Positions 1 to 10,875 are shown, counted from the stretch's first letter. The stretch is DNA of 64,000 nucleotides from Topomyia yanbarensis (GCF_030247195.1 NC_080672.1:89042113-89106112); one strand, 5' to 3'. A program made the numbers and translations. Notes: a model not told the origin generated them from the sequence alone.

Positions 1-569
1 GGTCGCCCTTCGTGTGGGCAGTGCACGTTGATGATGCTGTAGTTGAAGAAACGGCCTTTGATCCTCAACTTGCACATCCTTGCGTTGATCGGCTGCCACC
101 CGATCACACGTTGGCGCATCTTGCCCAGCACTATGAAGCCGGTTCCCAGCTCGTTGGTTGTACCACAGCTCTGGTAGAAGGTAGCCGCTCGATGCCCGCT
201 TTTCCACACCTTCTGTCCCGTCCAGCGAAGTTCCTGCAGCGCCACGATATCGAAGTTGCGGGGGTGTAGCTCGTCGTAGATTATCCTGTCACATCCTGCG
301 AAGCCGAGCGATCTGCAGTTCCATGTTCCGAGTTTCCAATCGTGATCCTTTATTCGTCGCCTGGGTCGTTGCCGATTGTTCTGGGTCGTATTCTCTTCTG
401 TATTGTTCGTTATGTGGGTTTTTAAGGGGCGGCTTATAGGGCCTACGCCAACCACCTGTCTCGCCGGTGGGCCATCGTGCCAGGACTGATTAAGGTCCCA
501 CCTGGACACCAGGACAGGTTTACACCTTCCGAAGAAGGGTAACCCCCCCCCCCCCTTCCCTGCCAGCAT
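1..569 (-). CDS. Non-LTR retrotransposon endonuclease ORF (partial, leaves left edge)
   Basis: An open minus-strand frame runs from an ATG at 569 to the window edge with no stop (about 189 codons); the frame stays open further upstream to about 652. Reading from the N-terminus there is a basic linker, then 'WKLGTWNCRSLG' and 'FDIVALQELRWTG', then 'FFNYSIINVHCPH' near the edge. These are the early blocks of the AP-endonuclease (exonuclease-endonuclease-phosphatase) fold that nicks target DNA in non-LTR elements: the Asn of TWN and the Glu of QELRW are metal- and catalysis-linked. Such ORFs are often annotated in mosquitoes as craniofacial development protein 2-like. The reverse transcriptase part would lie outside the window. 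A G/C run of 13 at 543-555 lies in the N-terminal part and codes for glycines; its length is in frame here. RTE-like clade is my guess; retrotransposon identity is confident. Confidence 0.85.
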   Translation of the reverse strand, partial: MLAGKGGGGLPFFGRCKPVLVSRWDLNQSWHDGPPARQVVGVGPISRPLKTHITNNTEENTTQNNRQRPRRRIKDHDWKLGTWNCRSLGFAGCDRIIYDELHPRNFDIVALQELRWTGQKVWKSGHRAATFYQSCGTTNELGTGFIVLGKMRQRVIGWQPINARMCKLRIKGRFFNYSIINVHCPHEGR

Positions 570-1030
570 ACGACCAAAGTTCCCACCGGGGTTGGTTACC
601 CGATCTTCACTAAGGTTACTCGTATCCCAGTCGACTCCACGAGGAGGCCAGGGCTAGGAGTTACTGGGCAGGAAGCTAAGGACCGCAAGTGGGTCTATTT
701 TATGCCTTCAGGTACAAGAGGCTTACGCACTGCCCAGTCATTGTCGACCAAGGCAGAAGTTAGCATCTTCTATATTTTCGAGCATAAGGGAACTGCGTAA
801 TCTATAATTGGTGCACTTTTGATCAATAATCCCTCTCAGAGCTAGAATAGAAATAAAATTCACTTTGCTTCTGAAACCGAACATGTCCGTACCTGAATGC
901 GCTGCGTCGACCGAACGAATGACGATTGAAACGAACCAAAAATTTCATTCATCGCTGCGGGCGTGAATTGAATTTTGTTTTCTTTCAAGTTCAGGCAACG
1001 ATGTCAATTTTTTTAAGCTCTGCCCTCGAT
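570..1030. other. No gene seen
   Basis: This holds the 5' flank of the endonuclease ORF; its frame meets a stop near 653. Beyond it is AT-rich sequence without recognisable coding or repeat structure. Confidence 0.5.
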
Positions 1031-1039
1031 ATAGCGTCA

Positions 1040-1078
1040 TTCGATATAACGTACATTTTTCCTCGATATAACGTACAT
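1040..1078 (+). repeat. Two copies of the TTCGATATAACGTAC motif
   Basis: Two direct copies of a roughly 16-bp motif (TCGATATAACGTACAT) lie at 1041-1056 and 1063-1078. The same motif recurs at 3556-3619. Motifs of this kind sit in the termini of pogo/Tc1-like elements, so these may mark the left end of an old element interrupted by the TIR element at 1320-2775. The outermost bases do not match those at the right end well. Confidence 0.4.
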
Positions 1079-1319
1079 ATTTTTTAATTTATTTTTCAGG
1101 TCCAAATTTATATTCAATTACGCATGTATTCCATATTTTAAGAATTCAGTATGTTATACACAATCTTAAAACGTACTAATTGGGCTTCTAATGAGCATGT
1201 TAGGAATTGGCTACTTCATTGAAGGCTATGAGAGCGATTTTTTTTACAATTTCTTTTGCGTATGATCGTGATTTATTAAAACCAACCATTTATCTCAATA
1301 AATAACCCAATATCAGTAA

Positions 1320-2775
1320 GGGAGCCCGAGGCTAGTTGGCGGTTGGGGTAAGTTGGCGTAATCCCTTTTTCTCCGTTTCTATTAGACATATAGCACTGCC
1401 TCTCGTTATGTACCTCAAGTTATGTGAAACCCATTATCCAATGTGTTTTGGTTGCAATACATTTTGTATTGTGGAAGTTCTAGACGATATTGTGTTTTCG
1501 AGCATACCTATTAAATTTCCTAAATTTTAAACACTGTGTTATTTAGGGTGATGGCGGTGCTGCTCGCGGGGGAAGTTTGCGGTACTATTTACGATGCAAA
1601 AAATTTTATTTCTAGAATTCACTCCAAAGTAAGAAAATCTTTTTCTTGTGTATCTTGTCAATGCAGGAAACATTTACTTCGGCTAGTCACCTGAAGAATT
1701 TCGAAAATTTGCTATTGCTTGCTATGAAAATTTGCTATGGAGTACGCGTCAATGTCAATAGTTCGGGATATTGAGACTGAAATATAATAGCAAATGTCGA
1801 TTAATATACAGTTTTCTTGAAAAGACATTCAGCATGTGCTAAAAGGACCTGTTACCATCACCGATTCGCCAGGAAAGTGTACAGGCCCTTTGAAAGCGCC
1901 AACCAAAGCGACGCTTTAAATAGTTGTCATCAGTACGGTTTGGCAGGAGGATGTTAGGTCGATCGTAGTGTCAAACAACAGGAAACAATATTGCGAGATT
2001 GCGAATTATTTACGTGTTGCTAGTGAACCGAAACCTAAAACTAGTGAACTATACTAAAACTAAACCTATACTACATTATATCTTAATTGCTAAAAGCTAA
2101 GCTAAACCTATAAGTAAGTGAAAAAATGAAATCTTAGTATCTAGAAACCTTAAACTAATAGTTACCTAACTAGGTGGGCGAACCACGTTGGATTGAAGAC
2201 CAAGTGTCGATTGCCAAGAAGGCCACTATACATTGTATTTGCGTGAGTTGAAAACAGACAGTAGTATCGATTATATCAAGAATGAATTTATTATAATTTA
2301 ATTGATTGTAATTACAGTTAATTTCACACACTCCGAGTTGGATTGCTGATCCTTAAAATTACTTGGGAGAAGAACACTAAATTGTAAGGTACACACATTA
2401 AAATCATAACCTTAAACTAATTTTGATGATTTCAGCTTGAGCTGACAAATAAATTGCTGCTAACAGAAAGTGATACTTCTTGTTTATCTCAACAGGACCC
2501 ATGAAGTATTTGATTCTCCATTTGATTGCTTATTTTATAGTGTATCTATACATATCGCCAACTTACCCCGGGGCCGGGGTAAGTTGGCGGTTTTTCCGCG
2601 TCACATATTTTTGTCTCTAAAAATGGAGACAATGCATCAAACATTTTAATAAAATTCAGAGATGTTGCAAACAGTCTGCCCTTCTATGCCACGTGTCCTA
2701 TTTTGCAAAATCTAGGTACATCAAAGCGGTAAAAAATGAAAACTGAAAACACAGCCAACTAGCCCCGGTCTCCCC
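1320..2775. mobile_element. TIR DNA element / MITE, about 1.46 kb
   Basis: The left end GGGAGCCCGAGGCTAGTTGGC at 1320-1340 is matched in inverted orientation by 2754-2775 (reverse complement GGGGAGACCGGGGCTAGTTGGC). The bases TAA lie just outside both ends, consistent with a short target duplication. A subterminal motif GGGGTAAGTTGGCG occurs at 1345-1358 and again inside at 2576-2589, with an inverted copy at 2556-2569. No transposase ORF is visible, so this is a non-autonomous element. The internal palindrome suggests that another member of the family inserted into it or that ends were fused. Confidence 0.7.
2556..2589. repeat. 34-bp near-continuous palindrome
   Basis: Two perfect 14-bp inverted arms (CGCCAACTTACCCC and GGGGTAAGTTGGCG) are separated by only GGGGCC. 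This could extrude as a cruciform. It is built from the subterminal motif of the host TIR element and looks like two element ends joined head to head. Confidence 0.85.
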
Positions 2776-3189
2776 TAAGTTCTAACTGAAAACTAAAATT
2801 GATAATATTTGTGTGACCATTGTTGGTTCGTTTCGAGACTGCGGAATCTGATTCTCTGGGCCGAATGACAACGTTTAAGTTCCACGGCATGCTATGTCAC
2901 AAAAAGAATGAGAGGTCATATTTGTAGTTACACGGACAACTGTGCACGCTTCACGACCGGTTTGGGGTATTTAGGAAATCGGTTAGCGGACTGAAATATA
3001 TCTTCAGAAATTTTTGAATCGTGGATACAAGTGGTTCTTTATACTCTATTCTATTGATTAAAGTTCATAAATTGCTTTTATTGTATGAGGCGCTGACGGT
3101 GGGAATATTAAAATAACTTTATAAGCCCAGACAAAATAATAATTAATGATTTAATAATTAGGAAAGGAGTCAGAATAGAGAATATTTTC

Positions 3190-3350
3190 GGAGGTAGAGA
3201 TAGAGTAGTTGGTAACTCGATTGCCTTATACGCAGCTCACCTAGGTTCAATTCCCAACCCCGCACATAGTATTAGAGATTTTTCTAAAGAGATTACTCTA
3301 ACCCAACAAAGAGGCGAATGACCCTAAGGTTAAAACCTCTAAAATCAAAA
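3190..3350 (+). mobile_element. tRNA-derived SINE, degenerate copy
   Basis: A box A-like TAGAGTAGTTGG at 3201-3212 and a box B-like GGTTCAATTCC at 3244-3254 are followed by 'CCCAACCCCGCACATAG', a body with AGAGATT...TCTCTAACCC, and an A-rich tail near 3345. It matches the better-preserved copy at 61694-61845. Boxes A and B form the internal RNA polymerase III promoter. No target duplication was resolved. Confidence 0.7.
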
Positions 3351-3555
3351 TAAAAAAATAATATTTTCAATAAATTTAATTCATATAAGCAAAAAAATGA
3401 TTATGGCATCTTTGTTATGGATCTACTATAATTTTCTTATTAGAAAAGTTGTTTCGCACTGCTAGGTAGGTAAGATTTTCAAAATTAGTTACGCGTTATC
3501 AAAATTCTAAAAAATAAAATACCACGAACAACAATTCTTTGAACATTTTGCATGC

Positions 3556-3632
3556 TTCGATATAACGTACAATTCGATATAACGTACAATTTTTAAACCG
3601 AGATGTACGTTATATCGAAGTTTACCTGTAAT
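3556..3632. repeat. Terminal motif cluster, pogo-like end
   Basis: Two direct copies of TTCGATATAACGTAC (3556-3570, 3573-3587) are followed by one inverted copy (3605-3619). On the minus strand the edge reads CAGGTAAACTTCGATATAACG next to TA, as expected for the terminus of a TA-targeting element. The partner end may be at 1022-1080; that pairing is inference. Confidence 0.45.
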
Positions 3633-3639
3633 AAAATAA

Positions 3640-4350
3640 CCCAAAAATAAATATTAAGTTTGCAGAAAGAGAAAGTTTTTAAGAGATAGATACGATATTA
3701 ATAACTACAATAGTGAGTTCGATCCTGTAAAACTATTCATCACTATCGTCGCTTCCAATATGCTCAGAATTTTACGATTTCTATCAGATTTTCCTACTGG
3801 AATCAGGAATCAGAATATATTGGCTCAAATGGCACGTTCCCCGTACATAGTCGGGGATTTGTGCCTTTTATGCACTGTTTCTCTTCAGATAGCTAATTTA
3901 ATGTTCATCTTCTATAGCATTTTTCTTAGTTGTCAGCTTTGGAACATGGGCGTAAAATGGCAATGAGCTACCATCGCTCTGTGTCTAATTAATCAAAGAA
4001 TAATTTCTGCATCCTTCTCTATTAAAAATGGTAAAATAATTTGAAAGGAATGCTCGAAAAAGTTGAACCTAAATTAGTCCGATTGCGTGCGACCGACTCA
4101 AATCGGCATCGTAGCGAAATTAGTGTGTTTAATCGTAAGAAATGATTAAATCATATTCTGCAAATCGTTAACTTTTATAAGCGATTGCATTCAGTATTAT
4201 GGACCGGATTTAAAGGCTACTTTCAACGATATATGGAGATTAAGGTCCGTTGGTACACGAGCAAGAAAATTTTCACAGATGCAGCATCTTATATGTATGT
4301 TTAGCAACCATAGACAACTCCTACCGGTTTCGATACAATGTCGATAGTTT
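3640..4350. other. No gene seen
   Basis: AT-rich sequence; the longest frame (3760-3966, plus) has no recognisable features. It may be an intron if the mini-exon at 4358-4400 is real. Confidence 0.4.
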
Positions 4351-4357
4351 TACTCAC

Positions 4358-4400
4358 CAACCGAGTCACATTCCTTGTAAACGATATTAGATAGCCTCAC
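4358..4400 (-). other. Candidate 43-nt coding mini-exon
   Basis: On the minus strand a strong polypyrimidine tract and acceptor (TTCCTTCTTTTGCAG, complement of 4401-4415) is followed by 43 nt and then a near-consensus donor GTGAGTAAA (complement of 4349-4357). The 43 nt are open in the frame that starts at the first base, giving VRLSNIVYKECDSV. I do not recognise the protein. The two splice signals are better than expected by chance at this spacing, but mini-exons are hard to prove from sequence alone. It would belong to a minus-strand gene with other exons outside this area. Confidence 0.35.
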
Positions 4401-4560
4401 CTGCAAAAGAAGGAAAAAAATATTTATTCGAGTCGAACGTAATGAAATGAAAACATTGTTGCATGTTTCAATAGAAGTGTAATGGAACTGAAGAAAGGTC
4501 CCAAGAAACGGTGTTCGTTTGAAGATACATATTCATAAAACAATTCAATTTTTCACTTAC

Positions 4561-4640
4561 TCCACACGGAAGGGTATTGGAAGATGACTTAAAAAGATGA
4601 CTCAATTCATACATAAATTCATGCCTTGCCTTTTATACCG
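4561..4640 (-). promoter_or_regulatory. Candidate TATA box and first-exon donor
   Basis: On the minus strand, TATAAAAG lies near 4632-4639. About 70 nt downstream, CCGTGTGGA|GTAAGTG forms a strong splice donor (complement of 4554-4568). A short untranslated first exon between them, spliced to 4358-4400, is conceivable. No open ATG frame runs through it. Confidence 0.2.
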
Positions 4641-4649
4641 GTCACAATT

Positions 4650-6590
4650 TCCAAATGGAAGGAACAAGAAAAATATCTGATTAAAGAAAGCATCCCTTTT
4701 TCCTCCGACAAACCAGCAGCAGCAACTGGTGGCAGCCGTCTTCACAATAAAAAACACATGTCCAGTCAGTCAATCAGCTTACATAGTTTTTATTTTCCAT
4801 CGCGTGCGCCCTACCTCACGCTAACAATGTTGTTGAGGTTTTAAAACTCCTGTGGGACCCCTTCTGGGCAGCGCAGTCGTAGTCGGTGTGTACCTCATCG
4901 CAATAATCATAATAATTCCCACCGTGGTGATCCGAGGTTACGAGGCGCTGGAAGGTGATAATTTTTCCTGACTCTCACCCTGCATCCCCACTACTATGCG
5001 CACGAGGATTTGGGCTTGTCGGTTACGCAGAAAAGGGCAAAGCAAAAAAAAGGCAATCTTAGTCCCGTGTCCGTTGCTGGTGCCAGTTTCTAAAGGGCTT
5101 CCTAAGGGAGTTAACAAGAGCGCACTTTGTTGAAGACATAATTTACTGCACACACACACATACTGAGTCGTGCCTATTGTGCAGCCAGACTCTGCCGTGC
5201 AATCTGCCGTCACGGTCGTCGCCGGATGCAGCATCGTGAGCGGTGCAATTGAATTTTTCCGCCTGCAATCACTCTTTGCTGCGGTTACATGATTGATGAT
5301 TATGGTATTCGTTGATTGTTGATGTTGTTGGCGGTGGCGGTGGCGGTGGTTGGTGATTATGATGGGAAAATGCGCTCGCTGGAACTACTTCGACACATCG
5401 TTTGACGTTCGGCACAAAGACCCAACATTGTTACCGATTGTCGAAGGGCTGTGGGGGAAATGTTGTAATTTTTTGCCCCGGGGGTGGTGGGAAGGGATCG
5501 GGTACGAAGGTGGCTTTCTGTTTATGCACCTGTGAATCGCAGGTCTTCGTACCGTCGCACCATGATGACTATGATTATGAATAATTGAGCTAAGGATCAC
5601 GTGGATCAAAGGCTATTGGAATCAATTGGATTGGTTTGGAAATGGGGCAAACGTGGTGCTTTGCTGCATTGATTTATATTCGAGGTGAAGAGGTGAACGA
5701 GAATGATTGGCTTGCAGGCAGCAAAGGGCTCAAATTATTAGCAGCTGGTTTCGAAAGTAGGATTTATGATGGTTGGGAAACAGAATGTCATCCACAAAAC
5801 GTTTGAGCATGTGAACATTGTTCTTTCCAGATTTGTGTTAATGTAAATACTTATGTTATATATCAGCATAAAAATGAGATAATGGTATTTTTGAAATAAT
5901 AAGGGTAATTAGTGCGGCAAACATAAAAATTTAAACTAGAATCTAAATGTAAGGACGCAGCGTTATTTACAGCAGAATTATTTCAGGAAAAAAATCCACA
6001 TGTTTAACCCGAATGAGCAAAAAGAGTGACAAAACAATCCGTTTGCAAAATTATTCCACTCTATTCCAACAGACTTTATTGCCGATTTATAGCATACTAG
6101 CCAATTAAGAGGAAAGAAACTTACCGATGCTCAGCATAGGTTCAGGTGGATACTGGAATGTTCAATGGGTGGCTTTATCCCCTTTAGCAAGGATTATAAA
6201 ATGACATCTATTGCATCGACTACCACTTTAGCAATCATCTTTTTATCTTTGAAGCCTCTGATATTCCCTACCAGTGCTGTGCTTCTTTATTTGATATCTG
6301 TTAAATAAGAAAAAAATCCTAAAATCCTAAAAAATTCTCCAGGAGTAAACAACAGGAGTTTTTTCTAATCAAAACCAATTCAGTTTTAAACAACACATAA
6401 AAATAAGGACTCAAATAATACTGTGATTCAAAATCCGGAAATGAATAAGATTGAAAGATGTTGGACGTGCATAAATAGCTTATGTTGTATTGAACGGAAC
6501 TTCGAACTACACGACCTGACACTCGCATTCTTCAGTTAAAATAAATTGGATCCTTCTTTCGTGTAAATTATTCTTCTTCCGTGAAAATCA
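4650..6590. other. No gene seen; low-complexity patches
   Basis: It contains a short CA run near 5150-5160, a GGCGGT run at 5331-5350, and several overlapping frames around 5385-5609 that shadow one another. Composition between 4860 and 5650 is less AT-rich than the flanks and looks single-copy. No domain was recognised. Confidence 0.4.
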
Positions 6591-6592
6591 AT

Positions 6593-6835
6593 TCACCACT
6601 TGCGGTTCGTGTTACACCAATCAGCAAAATCTTGAAGCTGCTGTTGGAGAAATTTGCAATCTTGAATTGAACGAATTAGATGAAAAATCTTGACATCGTA
6701 CGGGAAGCACAAGCGTGGAGTCTTCAGAACTAGATGTACATCATTGAAGCATACCAGAAATATCAGCGATCTCAAGTGGCTTCCTTGAGATATTCCAGAC
6801 ATAGAAATGAAAGTTGGGACCTGACAAGCCCCTAT
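6593..6835 (-). pseudogene. Non-LTR reverse transcriptase fragment
   Basis: The minus-strand frame reads 'SGISQGSHLRSLIFLVCFND' (the usual GVPQGS motif changed), then 'FPYDVKIF' where YADD-[LM]K[LI]F is expected, then 'LQQQLQDFADWCNTNR'. This order is the palm domain of jockey/CR1-group non-LTR reverse transcriptases. The catalytic Asp-Asp box is destroyed (YDV) and the frame stops right after NRKW, so it is dead. No endonuclease or RNase H remains next to it. Confidence 0.8.
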
Positions 6836-8083
6836 GACAATCGCTATCTCTCAATCTGTGAGGTAGGATCAGGACTACTTTAAAACAATACCATTTATAC
6901 TAAATCTCTCCATTGTTGCGATTGCGATATCGTGAATTACACACCTAGAAAAAATCGTGTAAATTTACGTCTCCTGACCCTGATATATACGAGCATCAAA
7001 AATGACTTACTTTTAAGTTTGATTTTTATTTTACATGATGTTGAATTTCGTAAATCACGTAATTTTACTCCACAAATAGCGTTTGTTCTAAATGGCAGTG
7101 TAATTTTATGTCATTGAACATGTAATGTATATGTTTCATGTAAAATTAAACGGAGCACGGTTATATTTCGTCATTTCGTGAATTACGGCTTGTTCAATTC
7201 TGTCATGCTTGCAATTACGTCAACGATAAAATTCATATTTTTTGGTCCAGACATGAAGCCGTGTTGATTTTCACTTAGGTACTGCTAATACTCGAAAGAT
7301 GTAAAGAAACGGAGTAGTCAAAACTTCGATATGCCTTTTCAGAGTAACGGAAGGGGACCCGCCGGGAACCGGATTGAAGATGACTTAACCCGAGAAAAAG
7401 CTCTGGTAACCATCGTTGCATCGATATCAAAGCATGGCCTACAAGTGGAGCTCTGCTAGCAGAGAGTTCGATTTGCTCAGTAGTCTAGTCTCATCTGTAT
7501 TTCCGCAAAACTGCCTAGAGCGTCTTTTAAGGGATTTGACTCTCTGTGCACCTGCCAAACCAGGCCTTATTACTACAATGTTTCATTTGTTTATAGCAAC
7601 AGAACAGAACTAGAAGGAACATATAATGTCACCCCATCCTGTGCGATTGACATTCAAAATCTTCACTCACCGGAGAAAGGGGTTCTTGAAACAACCGACC
7701 CGCTCATCCATCGCATGACCAATTTGAATCGGTGACTACACCGTCGATCTCAACTATCTGAACGGACATGTAGACGCGGTGAAGGCTTGTCGCCAATAAT
7801 GTCATTTGCTAGGTTTATACATGATATCACAATTCTGAGCTTATCTGGGCCAACTATCGAGATATCTGAATTTCTGCGTAAATTCTTTCGAAATTTTTAG
7901 AATGCTTAGTGAATTATCTTTAATCCGTTTGAGCGGAGTCTTCGTCAACAAGTCTTGTTCCATTTCACCATACCCAGCCCAGTTTTTTCAGGAGAGATCA
8001 TTTATGCATGGGCCCAGAGCCCGGCACAAAGTGAAAATTTTAAGAATACGTAGGAAGAGACTGAAATGGCAGCCCTAAGTTTG
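6836..8083. other. No gene; degenerate repeat similar to 46.05 kb
   Basis: The segment 7368-7426 (GATTGAAGATGACTTAACCC ... TGGTAACCATCGTTGCATCGATAT) resembles 46051-46112, so both belong to one dispersed repeat family. The rest is unremarkable AT-rich sequence. Confidence 0.4.
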
Positions 8084-8104
8084 CGCCGCTAAAACAACAA
8101 AAAT

Positions 8105-8640
8105 GATCCATAAAAAATTGAAAAACGATCCATAAAAAAGTTGTCCATGTTCCATAAAACAAAACTGAAAATCCATAAAAAAGTGTGAATGATCCATAAA
8201 AAAGGGTGATTTGATCCATAGATTATGTAAAATTGAACCATAAAATAATCGCAAAAGAGCACTAAAATAGTAATAAAAGAGCAATTAAAATGAACCAATG
8301 CCCCATAAAAATATTGGAAATGTTCCATAAAATGATACATTTTGCGCCATAAATTAACTGACATTGATCCATAGAATATTAACAATGTACATTAAAACAC
8401 GTCGATATGTTCCATAATATCGACAAAAATGTTCCACGGTATTACAAAATGGAGCAATAAAATGTCAGAAAAAGTTCCATAAATTTGATGAAAATGTTTG
8501 CTAAATAATTTTTCTTGGTCCATAGAAGATGTAAAAATGAACATTAGAAATGATTCATATATCGAACGTTAAATTATGGTTCATGGATATTTACAAAACG
8601 ATCCATAAGAAAATAAAATGTTAAACGATCCATTAATATG
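8105..8640 (+). repeat. 21-22-bp periodic array (left arm)
   Basis: TCCATA-type cores occur at 8107, 8129, 8151, 8172, 8193, 8215, 8237 and on to about 8540, with spacings of 21 or 22 nt. Later units are degenerate (ACCATA, GCACTA, GCAATT, TACATT). About 20 consecutive units keep the register, then spacing becomes irregular (8554-8630). Confidence 0.8.
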
Positions 8641-9279
8641 TGCTTATGCACCAGAAAAATTAAATTTAATGAATTCATGCGAAATTTTTGCTATTCGAAC
8701 TAATAATAAAGTTTATTACATTTGGTTGTAATGTCAAACTACAACAAACAATGCATACATTATAGTTAAACTTCAGCTTCCGTACCCAACTAGTCAGCTA
8801 ACTGACCTTAGCTAACCTGAAATCATTATGGCAACTCTTTAAACGTCAGGGTATTTATGATATTAGAGCGCTGAGTGTTATTAGACCACCAGGCTGGCAT
8901 GAGTCGCAAATACTATCTGAATAACTATCTGAAGCGAAAACGGACACTTTATACACGAACACTGACTAATGTGGCTACGCCACATCGCTTTCTAGTGCAC
9001 TGTCCGACTTCGCTGCCGCTCAGTCGGCTTTTAACTAGCTATAGACCCTATGTTTAAGTAAACCGGGCAAACGAGAGAACCACAGGTTTGCCTGCAATTC
9101 CAGCTACGGGTTAATCAATGCCTCGTCCAACGGATCCTCAGTGGCTTTGCGCCGCTTCGGATCCTTGGCCTCGGATATGCGGCCAAGCCGCATCACACTA
9201 GCTCCCAGTATAAGCTCACTTGTTAAAACACTGTCACTGTTATGAGAATTATTAAGCACAACTTATTTTTTAAGTTTAC

Positions 9280-9878
9280 CATAAAATTTCGCATGAATTC
9301 ATTAAATTTATTTTTTCTAATGCATAAGCACATATTAATGGGTCGTTTTACATTTTCTTTTCTTATGGATCGTTTTGTAAATATCCATGAATCATAATTT
9401 CGTTCGATATATGAATCATTTCTAATGTTCATTTTTACATCTTCTATGGACCAAGAAAAATTATTTAGCAAACATTTTCATCAAATTTATGGAACTTTTT
9501 CTGACATTTTATTGCTCCATTTTGTAATACCGTGGAACATTTTTGTCGATATTATGGAACATATCGACGTGTTTTAATGTACATTGTTAATATTCTATGG
9601 ATCAATGTCAGTTAATTTATGGCGCAAAATGTATCATTTTATGGAACATTTCCAATATTTTTATGGGGCATTGGTTCATTTTAATTGCTCTTTTATTACT
9701 ATTTTAGTGCTCTTTTGAGACCATTTTATGGTTCAATTTTACATAATCTATGGATCAAATCACCCTTTTTTATGGATCATTCTCACAGTTTTATGGATTT
9801 TCAGTTTTGTTTTATGGAACATTGACAACTTTTTTATGGATCGTTTTACAATTCTTTATGGATTATTTTAAATATTTT
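9280..9878 (-). repeat. 21-22-bp periodic array (right, inverted arm)
   Basis: This is the reverse complement of the left arm: TTTTATGGA cores recur at the same spacing in reverse order, ending at about 9870. Apparent small ORFs rich in FYGS and LWI on both arms are translations of the array, not genes. Confidence 0.8.
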
Positions 9879-10028
9879 ATATGCAAAAGTACATTTTCCC
9901 GACTGAAATTACGGGGGATACAAAAAATTAAAAAACGAGTCTGAGGATACTAGCGCAACAGTGTGGTCGTCTATCTTTACTAGATGTATGGCTGAGTGCA
10001 AAAAAACTTTGTCAGCAACAGTTCATAT

Positions 10029-10875
10029 CCAACAGGTAAAACAGAGTAAAATGGTAAGTTAAGCGAAAGCAATTGCGCGAAAAAAATTCCTCAAAAGGCA
10101 GGATTCGAAACTGCAACCCTTGGGACTCCGGTCCAATGCACAAACCATTATGCTCTCCCATAGACATGATGACGTCTCCGAAAAACACATGATTACCGGA
10201 TTGGAGAGAGTGATCGAACCCTGCCTCTAAAGTGAGATCACACACCGCCGGAGCTGCCAGCCAACACATTGTATCTATTTAATTGTCCTGCTAGATACCA
10301 AGGCCCAGGTTTTATTATCGTCTGGTGTCTAATTTTAGCACATTATCTATTATTCGTCGATGGGTGACAGAGCTATAGAAAACTGTCGATTTCTGGTCCC
10401 TAGCCCAATTGGCTGAGGTTCGCCGTTCGAATCAAACAAATAACTCTTTTTTTGGTTTCGGACGTAAGTGCCAATACCTCATTTTAAAACTTTTTGGTAC
10501 ATCGGTTATCTGGGCAAGGGATCAGAAATCGACAGTCTTCATTAGCTCTGTCACCCATCGACGAACGATAGATATTGAGCTAAAATTAGACGCCAGACGA
10601 TAATAAAACCCGGACCTTGGTATCTAGCTGGAAAATTAAATAGCTACAATGTGTTGGCTGGCAGCTCCGGCGGTGTGTGATCTCACTTTAGAGGCAGACT
10701 ACGATCACTCTCTCCAATCCGGTAATCATGTGTTTTTCGGAGACGTCATCATATCATAATGGTTCGTGCATTGGACCGGAGTCCCAAGGGTTGCAGGTTC
10801 GAATCCTGCCTTCTGAGCCTTTTTTTCACATAATTGCTTTCGCTTAACTTTTAATCTGTTTTACCTGTTGGATAC
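10029..10875. mobile_element. Inverted repeat with a tRNA-like segment
   Basis: Arms 10029-10408 and about 10508-10875 are inverted copies flanking a roughly 100-bp spacer. Ends read ATCCAACAGGTAAAACAGA. Each arm holds a tRNA-like stretch: on the plus strand of the right arm, TGGTTCGTGCATTGGACCGG, then GCAGGTTCGAATCCTGC (a perfect 5-bp T stem, 10795-10811). I cannot form a full acceptor stem, so this is a tRNA-derived repeat (SINE-like) in head-to-head arrangement rather than a tRNA gene. Confidence 0.65.

Larger units (their letters stand above)
8084..9878. mobile_element. Foldback-type element with tandemly repeated arms
   Basis: Two arms of about 600 bp (8084-8690 and 9280-9878) are inverted copies of each other around a roughly 590-bp, less AT-rich spacer. 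Each arm is built of short repeats carrying TCCATAAAA (see 8105-8640). This architecture, long inverted repeats composed of short tandem repeats, is that of Drosophila FB foldback elements; that comparison is structural, not sequence-based. No transposase frame is visible in the spacer. Arm identity is high except for small differences, so the duplication or insertion is not very old. Confidence 0.75.

Noticed and set aside
8075..8385. FYGS/LWI-rich small proteins in the 8.1-9.9 kb region
   Set aside because: They are translations of a 21-22-nt tandem repeat, whose unit is not a multiple of three.
10741..10815. Genuine tRNA gene at the TTCGAATCC motif
   Set aside because: The T stem is perfect, but no 7-bp acceptor stem or proper D arm can be formed, and the segment lies in a repeated palindrome.
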